Positions 36,361-48,502 are shown, counted from the stretch's first letter. The stretch: DNA of 64,000 nt from Pratylenchus scribneri (GCA_030063045.1 JAQSEB010000112.1:372001-436000); one strand, 5' to 3'. Program-made: numbers and translations. Notes: generated by a model not told the origin, from the letters alone.

Positions 36361-38307
36361 ATTAAATTACTATAATAATTTTTGTTTTTTTATATTTGAG
36401 TCATTGAAGTTATTGCTACATAATGCAGAAATTCTAGGAATGAAAGTAGCACCGGCATTTTTTCCCAAAATGCGAAATTAAGGTTTTTCATATTCCAATT
36501 ATTTGATAAAAATCTATTATTTTTTAGTGAATTCTATTGGACTTACAAAGCACATCTGCATTTATATTTAGTCTTGCAGCAGAAAATTTGGCTCTTCCAT
36601 TTCCAATTCTTGTTTTTTCGTAACTTTTTTATTTATTTTTACTATAAATTTTTAAATTTCAGTGAAACTTTTGTTGTAGCAAAAGTTACACAAAAACCTT
36701 CGCTTTAAAACAAATTGAAAGAGAACTCTAAATTGTCAAGAATTTGTTGATATAAGGCAAGAATTCTCAATCAAAAAATTCTCAGTATTATGCGACGTTC
36801 TTAATCGATTTAAGTAATAGTAAGTTTTTAAATTCTACACAAACTTTTTTTTTGAAATCTTTTATCTCTTTCATTTCACGGAAAATGGTGCTGAAAATGC
36901 TGCAAAATGAGAAATTTTTTAAATCTGCACTGATAATTTGCTACCGGGATTAAAATTTACGCAGGTTTCCTTTAATTTCATCAAATATCAAAATTAACAT
37001 AACTCGAACTTTAAAGTTTTTAAACATTTCAGAAAATCCATGGTAATTTCAATTTCAGGCCAAAAATATTAAAGGTTTCTTTTATGGTTACGCTATTGAG
37101 TAATAAATTTTGAGGGTACATAAAATTTTTTGGGATAAAAAGATTATGGATAAAATATTTGTTTTTTAAAAGAATGTTTATTTGAAATGGATTTAATTAT
37201 GAAAAATAAAAAATAAATCAAAACAGAAAGCTTTTGAATATAAATATCTATAAAGATTCAAATTAAGAAGAGAAAATGAAATTTAATATATTGGTTTATT
37301 AAAATTCCAATAAATTTGATGAAAAATAGATTGACCTTTGAAATATTAGATAAATAATCTATTTTATTCTTCTAGAATTCTCAATTGCAATGAATTTGTG
37401 TGTTTATAAATTTCTCCGACAAAATTATAGCAAAATCTTGAATGGACGGAACACCAGCAAAATGCTTTATTGCCAATTACAATTCTTTCGTAGATAAGAG
37501 GATTATGGCCAGGTTTATTTTATAGAAAAATTATCGAAATAATCATATGCAAATTTTTAGTTCACCTTCATCTTATTCAATTGAGTCATTACAAAAGGTC
37601 TTATGGTTCAATACGACGGCAACGATGGTGAGATGAAGAATTATGTATTTCCGATGAACACATTCGATCATGATTAAGTTATGATATTTTTAATGAAATT
37701 TTATTTATAAAGTATTTAATAAAAATTATAATTTATTATTACAGGTAAAAATATTATGAATTTAGGTAGTATATTAAGAATATTTTAATAATAGGGGTCA
37801 TTTTCATCATATACTAAAAAATAGGTAACAACATATTGTTGAAATTATCCTCATTCTTAACATATTTTTCCACCCAATTTTGACTAGATTTTGAAAATAA
37901 TGTATCAAAATATTCTGAAAATGATTACCAATTTTGAAAATATTTTTCCACACTATTTTGAATAGATATTGAAAATAATCTATCGAAATATTCTGAAAAT
38001 GAATGTAATTTTGAAAATAATTTTCCTCCTTATTTTGAATAGATATTGAAAATATAGTCCTAAAAGATAGTCAAAATGCTCAGAATTCTTAAATTATTTT
38101 CAAAATTCAAACAAATTTTTAAATTCACTAGATTTTCACTAGATTTTGAAAATCAAAATGGAAAAAATTTTAAATATCTTTTCAGAATATAAGTCATTTT
38201 AAAAAAATTCTCAAAATAGTGTGCATTTCTAAAGTGGTATTGTTTTAGAAAATTCGGTGAATTTTCACAAGATTTTCAAAATTCGGTCCAAAATTTGTGA
38301 CTCCGGG

Positions 38308-38592
38308 TGTAGCTATGCCATATTAAAAATTCCATATTAATTAATCTTTTGTTAAATATGAAGGAAAATAAAATGATCGAAATTAGAAAGGCTAAAACAT
38401 TTCTGGCTAAAAATTTAGGCAATTTTCAATTGAATATTTATTTCAAAAAATCGATTTTTAAGAAAAACTGTAGCTATGCCATATTAAAAATTCCATATTA
38501 ATTAATCTTTTGTTAAATATGAAGGAAAATAAAATGATCGAAATTAGAAAGGCTAAAACATTTCCGATTAAAAATTTAGGCAATTTTCAATT
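38308..38592. repeat. 160-bp tandem repeat, right part of the split array
   Basis: Nearly two units follow the transposon, starting tgtagctatgcc, which is the direct continuation of the unit cut at 32617. Units here read aaaatgatcgaaattag, closest to the last unit on the left side. Confidence 0.9.
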
Positions 38593-39066
38593 AGCAGACC
38601 CATTAATTATTTGTTATTATTTCTCACGAATGCAATTTGCAATGTCAAGAATGTTTTACAAACGTAGAAAATAACCCGGCATGTTTTTGTTGACAATAAA
38701 TATAATTATATAATTTGCAAATATAATAATAATTGATAAATCAGTGGCAACTGGCAATCTCGTTGAACTTTCCGCATTATTCTTTTCGTATTAATCAATA
38801 ATCTAATCATTTTCAAATACTGCCATTTGCCATTCCAGGGTCAACCAAAAAATATGCGACAAAATATGTTGGGAATCAGAACAAAAATTGGAAATATTAT
38901 AAAAATTTAAAGAATTTACACTAAATTATGAAAATTGAATTCTGAAATTTTTAATTTTGAAAATGATTCAATAGTTTTGGCCAGAATTTTGCATAATCGA
39001 CACTCGTGACTATTTAAAATTAAATATGCACTTTAAATCGTTTAAAATTTATTAATTGGCTGTTGG
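38593..39066. other. AT-rich spacer
   Basis: No coding or repeat structure was recognised between the tandem array and the next hAT element. Confidence 0.5.
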
Positions 39067-40333
39067 GTTCTGGCCAGAGATTGGTATAGCTATAGGAAAA
39101 AGTAGAGTATAGGTGATTCTATACCTATACCTATAGCTATAGCTTCCTATACCTATACTCTACCTAAGGCCAGCTAAAGGTAGATGTAGAGTAGAGCAAA
39201 AAATTTCCAGCTAAAGATAGAGGTGTTTTCCTATACTTTTTCCTATACCTATAGCTTCTTTCTATACCCAAAAATTTAATGGAATTTCCTTATTTTTTAA
39301 ATTTTTTCTGGCATTTTTTTCAAAAACTGACAATTTATTTCTTGCAATTGAATTGAATGAACAATCTTTTACTTCTTTTAATCATAAAAACTATTATAAT
39401 TTTTATTAAATAAAAATAATTATTGAACATTTATTTAAATATTCTTTTTAGAATTAAATATTGACATGGATGAGATTATAATGAATGAACAAGAAGAAGG
39501 AAATCAGCAAAATAACGCCTCTAATTTGGCTGAGATTATTTTGGATGAAGAAGGAAATCAGGAACAAGAGGTTTCAAAATCCAAAAGAACAGATCCAGCT
39601 TGGCAATTTTTCGATATTAACAAAGAGAAAAAAGAATGGAATTGCCTAATCAAAACATGCCAACAAACATTTAAATACACAACAGAATGCCCTAGTGAAA
39701 ATACGGCAAATAAACATTTAAAAACAAAACATCCAAAAGAGTTTAAAATTGTCGAAGAAGAGAGAAATAAAATTGCAGCTGCTGGTCCAACAGTAAAAAA
39801 GCAGCTTGAAGCGGATTCAAAATGGAATGCATTGAAAGAATATGCTATTCAAACTTTGTCAATTCCGGCAACTTCGGCGGCACAAGAGCGGATTTTCAGT
39901 TATGCGGGCATTGCGACTGAAAAGAGGAGGAACAGAATGGGTTCTGAACTTTTGAACCAGAAATTATTCATCCATTTGAACAAAAAGAAGAAAGCAGGAA
40001 CAGAAACAGAATTTGTTCTGAACTTTTAAACCAGAAATTATTCATCCATTTGAACAATAAGTTTGATTAATTGTTGATCGATATAAATTTTGCAATATTT
40101 ATAAATTTATTGTCAATTTAAATAAAAAAAATTAATTTTATTATAAAAATTTTTTTTGAAAAGGTATAGGAAAAGGTATAGGAAACTGCTATACTCTACC
40201 TATACCTATACTCTACTCTACCTGCCAAAAAAAAGTATAGGTAGATGTATAGGTAACTCTACCTGTGGTCAGGTATAGGTAGAGGTAGAGTATAGTTGGC
40301 AATTTCCCAAGTATACCAATCTCTGGTTCTGGC
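39067..40333 (+). mobile_element. hAT deletion derivative, 1,251 bp, with perfect 8-bp target duplication
   Basis: The element spans 39075-40325. The ends are CAGAGATTGGTATA and TATACCAATCTCTG (the last bases before the right flank are tataccaatctctg), flanked by gttctggc on both sides (39067-39074 and 40326-40333). Subterminal regions at 39080-39270 and 40160-40320 carry many copies of ctatacctatag and taggtagagtatagg, probably binding sites. One intact ORF lies inside at 39466-40029. Confidence 0.95.
39466..40029 (+). CDS. BED finger joined to hAT dimerisation domain, no catalytic core
   Basis: An uninterrupted 187-codon frame. Residues 1-45 are acidic and Q/N-rich. Residues about 49-87 form a BED-type zinc finger (W-x-F-F, C-x4-C as CLIKTC, then H-x4-H in KHLKTKH). 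Residues about 125-172 match the C-terminal hAT dimerisation region (LSIPATSAAQERIFSYAG, RRNRM). The RNase-H-like core with the catalytic acidic residues, normally several hundred residues between these parts, is absent. Such a product could bind element ends and dimerise but not cut, and so might repress transposition; that is inference. An acceptor-like tttttag precedes the ATG by 15 bases. The lack of stops suggests recent origin or selection. Confidence 0.75.
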   Translation: MDEIIMNEQEEGNQQNNASNLAEIILDEEGNQEQEVSKSKRTDPAWQFFDINKEKKEWNCLIKTCQQTFKYTTECPSENTANKHLKTKHPKEFKIVEEERNKIAAAGPTVKKQLEADSKWNALKEYAIQTLSIPATSAAQERIFSYAGIATEKRRNRMGSELLNQKLFIHLNKKKKAGTETEFVLNF

Positions 40334-40788
40334 TAGTTTAAACTTTAAATTCGCCGCTGAGGCCGAAATAACTTGACCCGTTTTCTTCCTCTAGTTTAAT
40401 TCTTTTCGGTCTCTAATTTAAACCCTAGCAAAGTAAATCATGCTTTAAATGGCTAGGCAAATTTCTTCGGCGAATGCCGAGAATCGTGAGGAAAAAATTT
40501 GGAAAATAGATTGTTTTATTCGTGAATATATTTTTTAATAATAATATCTGAAGATGAAAACTATAAAGTGTTGATTGGCATCAAATGAAAATATGTTTAT
40601 TTGATTATGTAATGTGTGAAAATAGTGATAAATTAATTAAATAAATTCTTATTTGGATTGATGATAGAATGGAAACAGTGGAAACTGGAAATTTTCGATG
40701 GGTGCAAAAATGAATTATTTTATGAAGAAGAATGTCTATCTTTATTCAGGGTTTAAAAGGGGAAAGCATCAAATGCTAATGGTTGGCC

Positions 40789-41131
40789 GACACTTGCGGA
40801 CCAAACGGACTGGCGCCTATGTTAGTAAAGCTATTGTGGTATTGTTTATGACATATTATAAAGCATAAAATTAGCTACAAAATGACATCAAAAGCATTGG
40901 TAAATGTTGAATATTCACCGAGTTATGGCCAAAAAACCGTTGATTTAAAATTGACTTTTTGGCTGATTTTTGGCCATAACTCGGTGAATATTCAATATTG
41001 GCCAATGTTTTTGATTTCATTTTATAGCTAATTTTATGCCTTATAATATGCCATAAACAATTCCACAATTGCTTTATCAACATAGGCGCCAGACCGTTTG
41101 GTCCGCAAGTGTCGGGTCCGCAAGTGTCGTA
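40789..41131. mobile_element. Foldback element, cgacacttgcgga family, copy 1
   Basis: The ends cgacacttgcggaccaaacg and the complement cgtttggtccgcaagtgtcg bound arms that stay alike through gcataaaattagct and gaatattcaccgagttatgg. A terminal ggtccgcaagtgtcg is repeated at the right. A relative lies at 43263-43600. Confidence 0.85.
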
Positions 41132-42374
41132 ATACGATGCTAATAGCAGATTAAAATATAATAGGAAAATTGTTGAAATGAATGGTAAAATCAACTCGCC
41201 GAAATTATGTTGATTTTCAAAAAATTTGCTTCATAAGTATTCAGAAATTCCATTTATTAGGGCTAATTTTATTTATAAATATGTTAAAAATAAATCTGGA
41301 TTCCATTTTTATTAAATTTATGACAATCTTTGTAAGCCCAATGCCAACATTTAGACCCCTTGGTTATATCCAAATCTGTAAATGTTGGCATTTCCTTATC
41401 GATGAGATGGCCAAATATGGTGAAAAATCAAGTCCTTTAGCATCCAATTATTCCAGAGAATTTTGCCAATTTTTAGGTTTCTGATTTTTATTTTAATTAA
41501 ATATTTTATTTTTTCAATCCAAATTCCCTAGAAAAATTTTTACTAGCCATTCATTTTTTAAATGTTGTATTTCTCCAAACATAAATCTAACCACTTTTTA
41601 CGTTTGATCTTTTTTATATTATGGATTAAAATTTAATGCGAGTTTTTATTGCGCATTCATTCCTTCCAAATCTCGAATATCAATGTCAATTGATCCCATA
41701 TTTAATTCCATTTTCGTAATTTTCCCAATTCATTCATCAAAAACAATTTTAATCTTCCAAATTTGTCCCATCCATTTTCCCTTCATCTCGACCAATCTAA
41801 AGGCGATTTTGTGGCCTTCGGAGCGCCGAACTGGTTTTTACACAAATGTCGGAGATTGGCGTTGAAATTGAAATCCTCTCTCGCCTTTCGAGATTGAACA
41901 AAAAAATATTTATTACACGGCTGCCTTATGATGGAATTGAACGCCGGTGGAAAATGGCGAAATGATGGATAAAAATGGAAGGAAATGTGGGAAGGTCAAA
42001 AGGCAACTTTTTTCCCGCATTTGTTCCAAATCGGCCTGTACGATTTTTCCATTACATTTTAAAATTGTTGTAAACAAAAATGTTGACGTTCAATAAATTT
42101 ATGGAAGATCTTCTTGTGATGAACACAAAGAGCAGTCATACAGCAAATTTTATTTCGCTTTTTTTTCATTTTTACTGTTTTTTCAATTTTCTTGACAGAT
42201 TTAAAATTAGGAAATTAATTTATTTTAAATTATTTCGCTCAATCTGACCAAAGTATAGTTAAGGGAAGAAATTTTAATGATATTTTTACAGTTTAAATTA
42301 GAAAATATTTTTGCCTTAAAATCGCATTCTTTTATCCACTGATAAGTAATATAAATATAACTTGTTAGGCGGTT

Positions 42375-42605
42375 TATCCTAGCCTAAAAAACTATTACCA
42401 AATCGATAGAGTTCATCAAACGCGTCGATTGATATATAGTTTGTCTCCGTTTGGTTCGAAACTAAATGAGTTATAAACCAAAAACAGAAGAGGGTTTAAT
42501 GGTTTAATAGTTTGAATTTTGGCCAAATCGCGACATATTATACATCAATCGACGCGTCTCGATGAGATCTACAAAATGGGTGTAGGTTTATAGGTCTAGA
42601 ATCAA
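42375..42605. repeat. Foldback element, ACGCGT family
   Basis: Left arm catcaaacgcgtcgattgat followed by atatagtttg; right arm acatcaatcgacgcgtctcg followed by atgag. Similar elements occur at 24873, 46490, 53235 and 54310. Confidence 0.85.
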
Positions 42606-43110
42606 GCACAAAAAAGTTATACAACAAAAACTGATTTCTGGACAAACGAATGCGATTTTATTGACAAAAAATGGCACCCGTTTAGAATAGAAAATATGCA
42701 AATATAGCCATTGAAAAAAATAATTCATTATTGCAAGGACATTTTGGGCAAACTCTGAGCAATAATTTCCAAATAATAAATCTAAAATAATTTTCCAAAT
42801 TTCACTTGTCATTCTTAGGGTCACAAAAAAAGCCAAATCCTATATAATAATAATCCTAACAATTTTCCCCGGTTATCATTGATATTTTTAGGGGCAATAA
42901 TTTTTATCATCGAATTATCACCCTTCAAAACATTTTATCGACCTTGATTACCAAAATAATTTCTAATTTACTACTTGATTATCCAAATTTTATGTCCATA
43001 AATTATTTTTTGATCAAATAATAAACAATTTTTGAAAAAATCTCATTATTAAATTTCCCATAGCTATTCTCATAATCAAGTTCCAATTTTCTCTGAACAA
43101 TAAGGAAAAA

Positions 43111-45408
43111 ATGCTGAAACAATTGCTCATCCTCGCAGCTTTAATTGCCTTGGCCATTGCCAAATGTGAACCGGGATGGCAGCAATTTGAGAGCAAATGC
43201 TATTTGGTATTGTTTTGAGGGGAAATTATATAGTGAATAAAACTTATTACGACATTTCAAACCCGACACTTGCGGACAAAAAGGTCTGCTGCCGATGGCA
43301 GTAAAGCTGAGGCGTGGAATTATTTAGTTCATTTTATTAGGCATAAAATTAATTACAAAATGACATTAATGCTTAGGCAAATGTTGCGTATTTACCGAGT
43401 AATGGCCAAAAAACGGCAAGAAACACAATTTAAACCAATGGTTTTTTGGCATAACTCGGTGAATACAAAACATTTGCCTAAGCTTTAATGTCATTTTGTA
43501 GTTAATTTTATGCCTATTAAAATGCACTAATTAATTCCACAGAGGTTTTACAACTATCAATACCAGCAGACCATTTCGTCTACAATTATCGGGTCCACAA
43601 ATCGGTTAATCGAATAAAAATATGAATTAGAAAAAAAAATTTATAAAAATTTTATATTTATTTTCTTTCAAAAGAGGGGCTCCACTCTCAATTAAATTAA
43701 TTAAAAATGAATTATTAAATATAAAATTTTCTAATCTGAAGTTTTTAAAAATATTTAATGGTATCGAATTCAAAAATCTTTTAAAGAAAGATAAAAATTA
43801 AAAATTTAAGTATTTCTAGTTGTTGTCTCAAAAAATGAAAGAATTAAAATGAAAAGGTAAAAGTCTTTTTTTGACAGTGAAAAAAATAGACTATTCGATG
43901 ATTTTTGGAATAACATACCATATATAAAAATAAGGAAAGAAATAATTATCAAAAACTATTTATAGGTGGCCAAAGGCTCAATCAATCATCCAACTGCACA
44001 GGCAAATTGCACTTCCAAAAATGCCAATCTTCTCTCGGTGCACAGTGAGGCGGAGAACAATTTTGTCAAAGGTTGGTCGATTTATTTTGGCATAAATTCA
44101 TTTTTGAATTTATTAGAATAATATTATATTTTACAAAAAAACGCATCAGAGGTTCAGAGGCAACAAATTTTCGCCCAACTTAAATTAAAATTATTTTTTA
44201 ATAGGGAAAATTGAATTATTATCAAGATAGACTAAATTTAAATTTAATATAAATTTAAACTGTAAAAGATATTTTAAATCCGTTAATTAATTTTTTTATC
44301 TTCCTTAAGGTCTACTTCACGACATGATGGAGCAAACCGGGACTGGAGGCACATTTCATATTGGGATGATGTTTTCGCGCAGCACTTCTCAAGGCACTGG
44401 CCCAGTGACCAGCGCCGTTTGGATGGATGGAGCCCCGGTGGACTATGGAAATCCGGCGGAATCCGATTTTCAGGTATCGGCAAAAAATTGTGATGGATGA
44501 AATGAAATGTTAAATTATTATGATTACCCTATTAGAAATGAAAACGGTATGAGTTTGGTAATAGCGTAATAGTCATCCAATAGTGGTGGGAAAACATTTA
44601 TCAGGAGGGGGCTGGGCATCCGAAATTTCAGTATTCCATCGCCCCCGATACCTTAAAGACTGTCCTCTACAATTTAGCTTTTAAAAAGTAGTACTTATTG
44701 AGTTTAGGTCGCCTTTTTCATGAGTAGGATAAGTGAAGGGTGGTCCCCATTTGGGTGATAGGGTTAGGGTTAAGGTCTACGTGAGATGACATTTTCCCCC
44801 ATCTTATCCGTAGCCTATCCACTAATTGCCCTAACCCTAAACCTCTGATGACCATAGGGGCGACCCTTCTCTTTCCAAAAAAAGGACCTAAACTTAACAA
44901 GTGCCAAAAAAGTTACATGCCTCTGAATGTAATAAACTCAAAATTTCTTGGAAAAAGCCATTTTTTAAAAGGATGTTTATTGTAAAAAAATAGCCTTTTT
45001 ATAGCCGAATGGTATTTTTGTATTCCAATTTGGTTATTTCTTTCCTGATTGTAAGTTATGGCCATTGCGAATATTCAATAGGGAAGGGAGACCCAAATTC
45101 CGAAATTACGCAAATTAATTTGGGAAAAATTCGCATTCATTTTATCCTCCCAAATTTTCCATTTAGGCCGGCACTGGCCCATGGAGTGACGGGAATTGGC
45201 GCGATGGGAAGGCCCAGCCCGACGGTGATGGCCTCAATGGGAAGGTGGAATTGTGCGTCATGGTTGGTTTAAAATTAAAATGAATTTTGGTTTCAAATTA
45301 AAATTTTCCAAAAAGATGCCTCAAAACCAAGCGGTCAACGGTGAATGGGAGGACGTGAGCTGTTCCACCCTTGGCGGAATGATTTGCAACAAACAGGCGG
45401 CAAAATGA
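43111..45408 (+). CDS. Secreted C-type lectin with QPD motif
   Basis: The exons are 43111-43206, 43966-44071, 44310-44473, 45167-45262 and 45316-45408; phases agree and give 184 residues. Residues 1-17 are a signal peptide. A single C-type lectin domain follows, with CEPGWQQF and KCYL at its start, the NLLSVHSEAENNFV helix region, a WMDG-type strand, QPD in the position of the sugar-binding motif, ELCV, and a C-terminal WEDVSC...GGMICNK. QPD usually goes with galactose-type binding. The WND motif is replaced by WED, which may still hold calcium. The role is probably extracellular carbohydrate recognition, in immunity or at the host interface. Introns 1 and 3 hold foldback elements. An aataaa near 45416 may be the polyadenylation signal. 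Confidence 0.85.
43263..43600. mobile_element. Foldback element, cgacacttgcgga family, copy 2, in lectin intron 1
   Basis: Begins cccgacacttgcggac and carries the same inner order (gcataaaatt, caaatgtt, accgagtaatggcc) in mirror arrangement. The right end is more diverged (cgtctacaattatcggg). Confidence 0.75.
44690..44905. mobile_element. Foldback element in lectin intron 3 (GGTACTT-like family)
   Basis: The left end gtacttattgagtttaggtc pairs with the right end gacctaaacttaacaagtgc. The loop has gggttagggttaaggtc and the mirror gccctaaccctaaacc. Confidence 0.75.
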
Positions 45409-46480
45409 AAGAAAGAATAAAGAAATTGATGGAAATTGATGGAATTTGATGAGAATAAATAATAAATTTAATGGATTTTTAAAATTTCAAAAATTTTTAT
45501 ATCAAAATATAAAATTCTCGCAATTCGTTTTTTTTTCTCTCGATTTTTTTCGAAATTTAACAAAATATAAAATTAAATTGCAATGAATCAATAAATTCCA
45601 TTTTATTTATCAGTTATCATTATCAATTAAATCAGTAAATAGAATTATTTATATATTCATATCTAAACCGGTACTTAAATCGTTTGGGCCCATTTTTTGT
45701 TGAGAAAGGTGAGATAGTCTCCTCCTATGGGTTATCAGGATTAGGGTTAGGGTCATTAGGGGATAGGTTGCGGATAGGATGGGGACAACTCATTTCAAGT
45801 AACCCTAATAAAATCTATCCATAATAGATAATACCCATAATAGATGGGACCTTCACTTTTCCCTTAATTTTTTTTTACTCGTTAAAGAAAAAATGGTGGG
45901 ACCCAAACAATATAAGCACCACGAAAACCTAACATTTTACGTTAATTAATTCGATTTTACAAAGTTTTATTATTTTGGCTTTGTAAAAATGCATTCTTTG
46001 TCCATTCTTCTTCATCTTCCGAAATTTGAATGTCGTTCAGCATGCCATATCACTGTCGTGAACCGCGGATCTTTTTGTAAAGAAAGCGAATTATTTCCAT
46101 TTTTTAAAGAAAAGGAAAAATTTCATTTTATTTAGAGATCCTCAAATATTATCAGAATTCTTGAAAAAAGATCGCAAATTCTATTTCCAGTCCGTTTTTT
46201 CACTCTAGCACAACTAAGAAGTCAATTTATTAAGGAAGGCGATATGCTATTTGAAAGCTCTAAATATCCTCTAAAAAGTGGCTTTTTCCAGTTTTTTGAT
46301 ATTTTAATAATTGTAAAATAAATGCCTTTTAAGCAAAAAAATTCGGATATTATTATGTAGTTATATTTTAACTTTTTTCAATGCCGATTTCATAAAAAAT
46401 AGGACTATTTTCGTTATCAAATGTCATACCGGTTTCCCATATAAGTTTTGAGAAAGGTATTCGAGAGGTTTGGGTTCTTT
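45409..46480. other. Intergenic DNA downstream of the lectin gene
   Basis: A foldback lies at 45670-45920. On the minus strand about 46010-46090 is open and could be a downstream exon of the gene starting at 47131, but no splice in phase with that exon was found. Nothing else was recognised. Confidence 0.4.
45670..45920. mobile_element. Foldback element with GGTACTT end
   Basis: Left ggtacttaaatcgtttgggc; right cccaaacaatataagcacc. The loop contains ggattagggttagggtc and aagtaaccctaat. Confidence 0.7.
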
Positions 46481-46489
46481 TGCCGAGAG

Positions 46490-46860
46490 AATTGGGTTCT
46501 TTTGCCGAGAAATCGGTTTTTAGATTTTGTGCTTGATCCTAGACCCCCAAAACTTAAACCAATTTTATAGAGCTAATCGAGACGCATCGATTGATGTACT
46601 ATAATTTTTTATGGTCTGGCCAAAATTCAAAGTATTAAACCGTTCAAACCTATTTTGGTTTTTGGCTTATAACTCTTTTAATTTTGAAACAACCCCAAAA
46701 AACTATACATCAATCGACGAGTCCCGAAACTCGATGAGCTCTATAAAATTGGTATAAGGTTTGGCGGGCAGATCAAGCAATAACAAGTTATTAAACACTT
46801 AGAAAAAGAAACCGATTTCTCGGAAAAAGAATACAAATCACCCGGCAAAAAAACCTCACC
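46490..46860. repeat. Foldback element, ACGCGT family (diverged)
   Basis: Contains atcgagacgcatcgattgat and the mirror acatcaatcgacgagtcccg, with taaaccgttcaaac near the centre and the outer pair ccgagaaatcggttttt and gaaaccgatttctcgg. Confidence 0.8.
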
Positions 46861-46964
46861 CTAAAATTATTTCTTTTAACCTGGCCTAAAATTCTATGCA
46901 AAAATTATTTTCTCATCTTTATTATTGGAAATGTGGATAGAAAAATAAGCCTAATTCCTCTCAC

Positions 46965-47131
46965 CTTCGAATTTCGGCAATAACCGGCAATCCCACATTC
47001 ACCCATTGCCAGGAAATGTCCCGTCGTTTCCACCAAGGCAATCGGTCCAAAAAGGTGTAGTGCGTTTTGAAGGATGGACGACGGCGCAAAACTGCTGCCG
47101 GCGGCGGCTCACTTTGATATCGTTTACGCAT
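46965..47131 (-). CDS. First exon of an unidentified minus-strand gene
   Basis: The exon starts at the ATG at 47131-47129, 23 bases after a strong ttttccag acceptor (candidate trans-splice site), and ends before gtgaga in phase 2, giving 55 whole codons. It is much richer in GC than its flanks and strongly basic (RKRYQ, VLRRRPSFK, WWKRRDISW). It includes the tryptophan-rich LPWWKRRDISWQWVN and then GLPVIAEIR. I do not recognise the family. The downstream exons could not be placed; foldback DNA follows at 46490-46860. The plus-strand frame over this region is a shadow. Confidence 0.55.
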
Positions 47132-47977
47132 TTTTTTTTTTATTTTGCTGGAAAATTTATGTGGATAAATTATTTGGTAATAATAAAATGAATGAAATTA
47201 TAGGATTCTCGAAATAGAATTAATAATTTTCGGAGGGCATTGATAAATTTTTGTGAATAAATTTCTTGTCATTTGATGTGATACCCAGGGAAAAGTTTCA
47301 AGGAAAAGTAAAATTTAGGAATATTATTTTTGGATAATTTTCCATTTTAGTATCAAATCTCAGAGGAGCCTAAATGAAATTATGGCTCTTGTGGATTTGT
47401 ATTCAATAAAATGATTAAAATGAAATTAATTGTGGATTTTTATAACAGGATAAAATGTTGATTCCTCAAATTATAAAGGTCTAAAGAAATATAATATGGG
47501 TCAAAGAGTCAATAATATGAAGAACAAATGCTTGTTTAAATGCATTTTTTTAATCACAATTGATGTTGGCCAATAATTTTTCGCTTTTGATTTTTTATTG
47601 ATTTTAACATATCTCCTTCCTATCTCACTGAATCTCTCCGGATAATTCGTATTTTAAAATATCCAATTGAGCAGCTGTCAACAATATTGACGTAATCAAT
47701 TTGAACAATGCGAAAGAAAATTAAATAATTGATGTACAATTTTCGATTTTTTTTAAATAATTTATTTCAAAATTAAAGTTTAATTAAAAGATATATAACT
47801 TTTTTAAAGCTGAATTACACAAACAAAAAAAAAATGATAAATTGTAGAGGAGAATTTTTAGTTTTAAAAGTTTTTATCACTTTCCTAATTGGTTCTTGCC
47901 TAGCTGAACTATGAGACAAAAAAAGAATGGCCAAGGTTCTTAAACTTCAATAATTTATATATGGAATTTATTAATTG
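47132..47977. other. AT-rich intergenic DNA
   Basis: No gene or repeat was recognised. It would contain the promoter of the minus-strand gene starting at 47131. Confidence 0.5.
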
Positions 47978-48502
47978 CCCAAAAAACGACTGATTTTACC
48001 CAATTGTATTTTCGGTGCCATATAACTTGGCCAATTCAGACTTCTTTAAGATTCCCTAACCCCTAGCCCCTAATCCCATCCAGCCCTAAACCTAACCTTC
48101 AGCCCTTATACCTTGTTTTGAATAGTGTGCGGCCCGAGACGAGATCTCGCCGAGATATCCCGAGATATCGGACCGAGATTTTCCCGAGATCTCGGTCTCG
48201 GTATCGTCTCGGTCATTTTTTGAAAAAACCGAGATAAACCGAGACCGAGATTTTCCCGAGATATCGGTCTCGGTCTCGTCTCGGTCGATCTTCAATCTCG
48301 GCGAGATATCCCGAGATACCGAGATTTTCAAAACATGCTTTTTTTTTTATTTTAAAATTGGCATTATGAAAATAAAAAATATTAAAATTGTTTTAATTTT
48401 AATAATGTATAATGGTTAATGAATTATTTTATTTTTATTATTTATCGAATACTTACATTTCTATATACATTTCAATTGAATTATTAATATATTTTAGAAA
48501 AA

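Larger units (their letters stand above)
32618..38307. mobile_element. 5.69-kb inverted-end transposon of unknown class
   Basis: The element interrupts the 160-bp array. Its ends are CCCGGAGTCACA and TGTGACTCCGGG, and the array bases TG occur on both sides (…aaactg and tgtagct…), suggesting a 2-bp target duplication. About 500 bases at each end are filled with variants of caaaatattttgaaaat, likely subterminal binding repeats. Inside are exon-like patches in both directions: plus strand 33457-33740, minus strand 34220-34880, plus strand 35348-36360 and plus strand about 37440-37670. Several are acidic and some hold stops, so at least part is decayed. No transposase signature was recognised. 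Confidence 0.8.
40334..43110. other. Intergenic DNA with two foldback repeats
   Basis: Apart from the foldbacks at 40789 and 42375, the stretch is AT-rich. Open frames at 41182-41484 and 41683-41865 have no recognised motif or splice context. A more GC-rich patch at 41760-41900 has no sustained frame. Confidence 0.5.

Noticed and set aside
45009..45272. 87-codon frame over lectin exon 4
   Set aside because: It is out of frame with the lectin domain and runs through the intron.
45720..45830. Telomere-like ggattagggttagggtc repeats
   Set aside because: Only one or two imperfect units appear, in the loop of a foldback element, with mirror copies close by.
47006..47191. Plus-strand frame with cysteine pair
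   Set aside because: It is antisense to the better-supported minus-strand exon with acceptor, ATG and donor.
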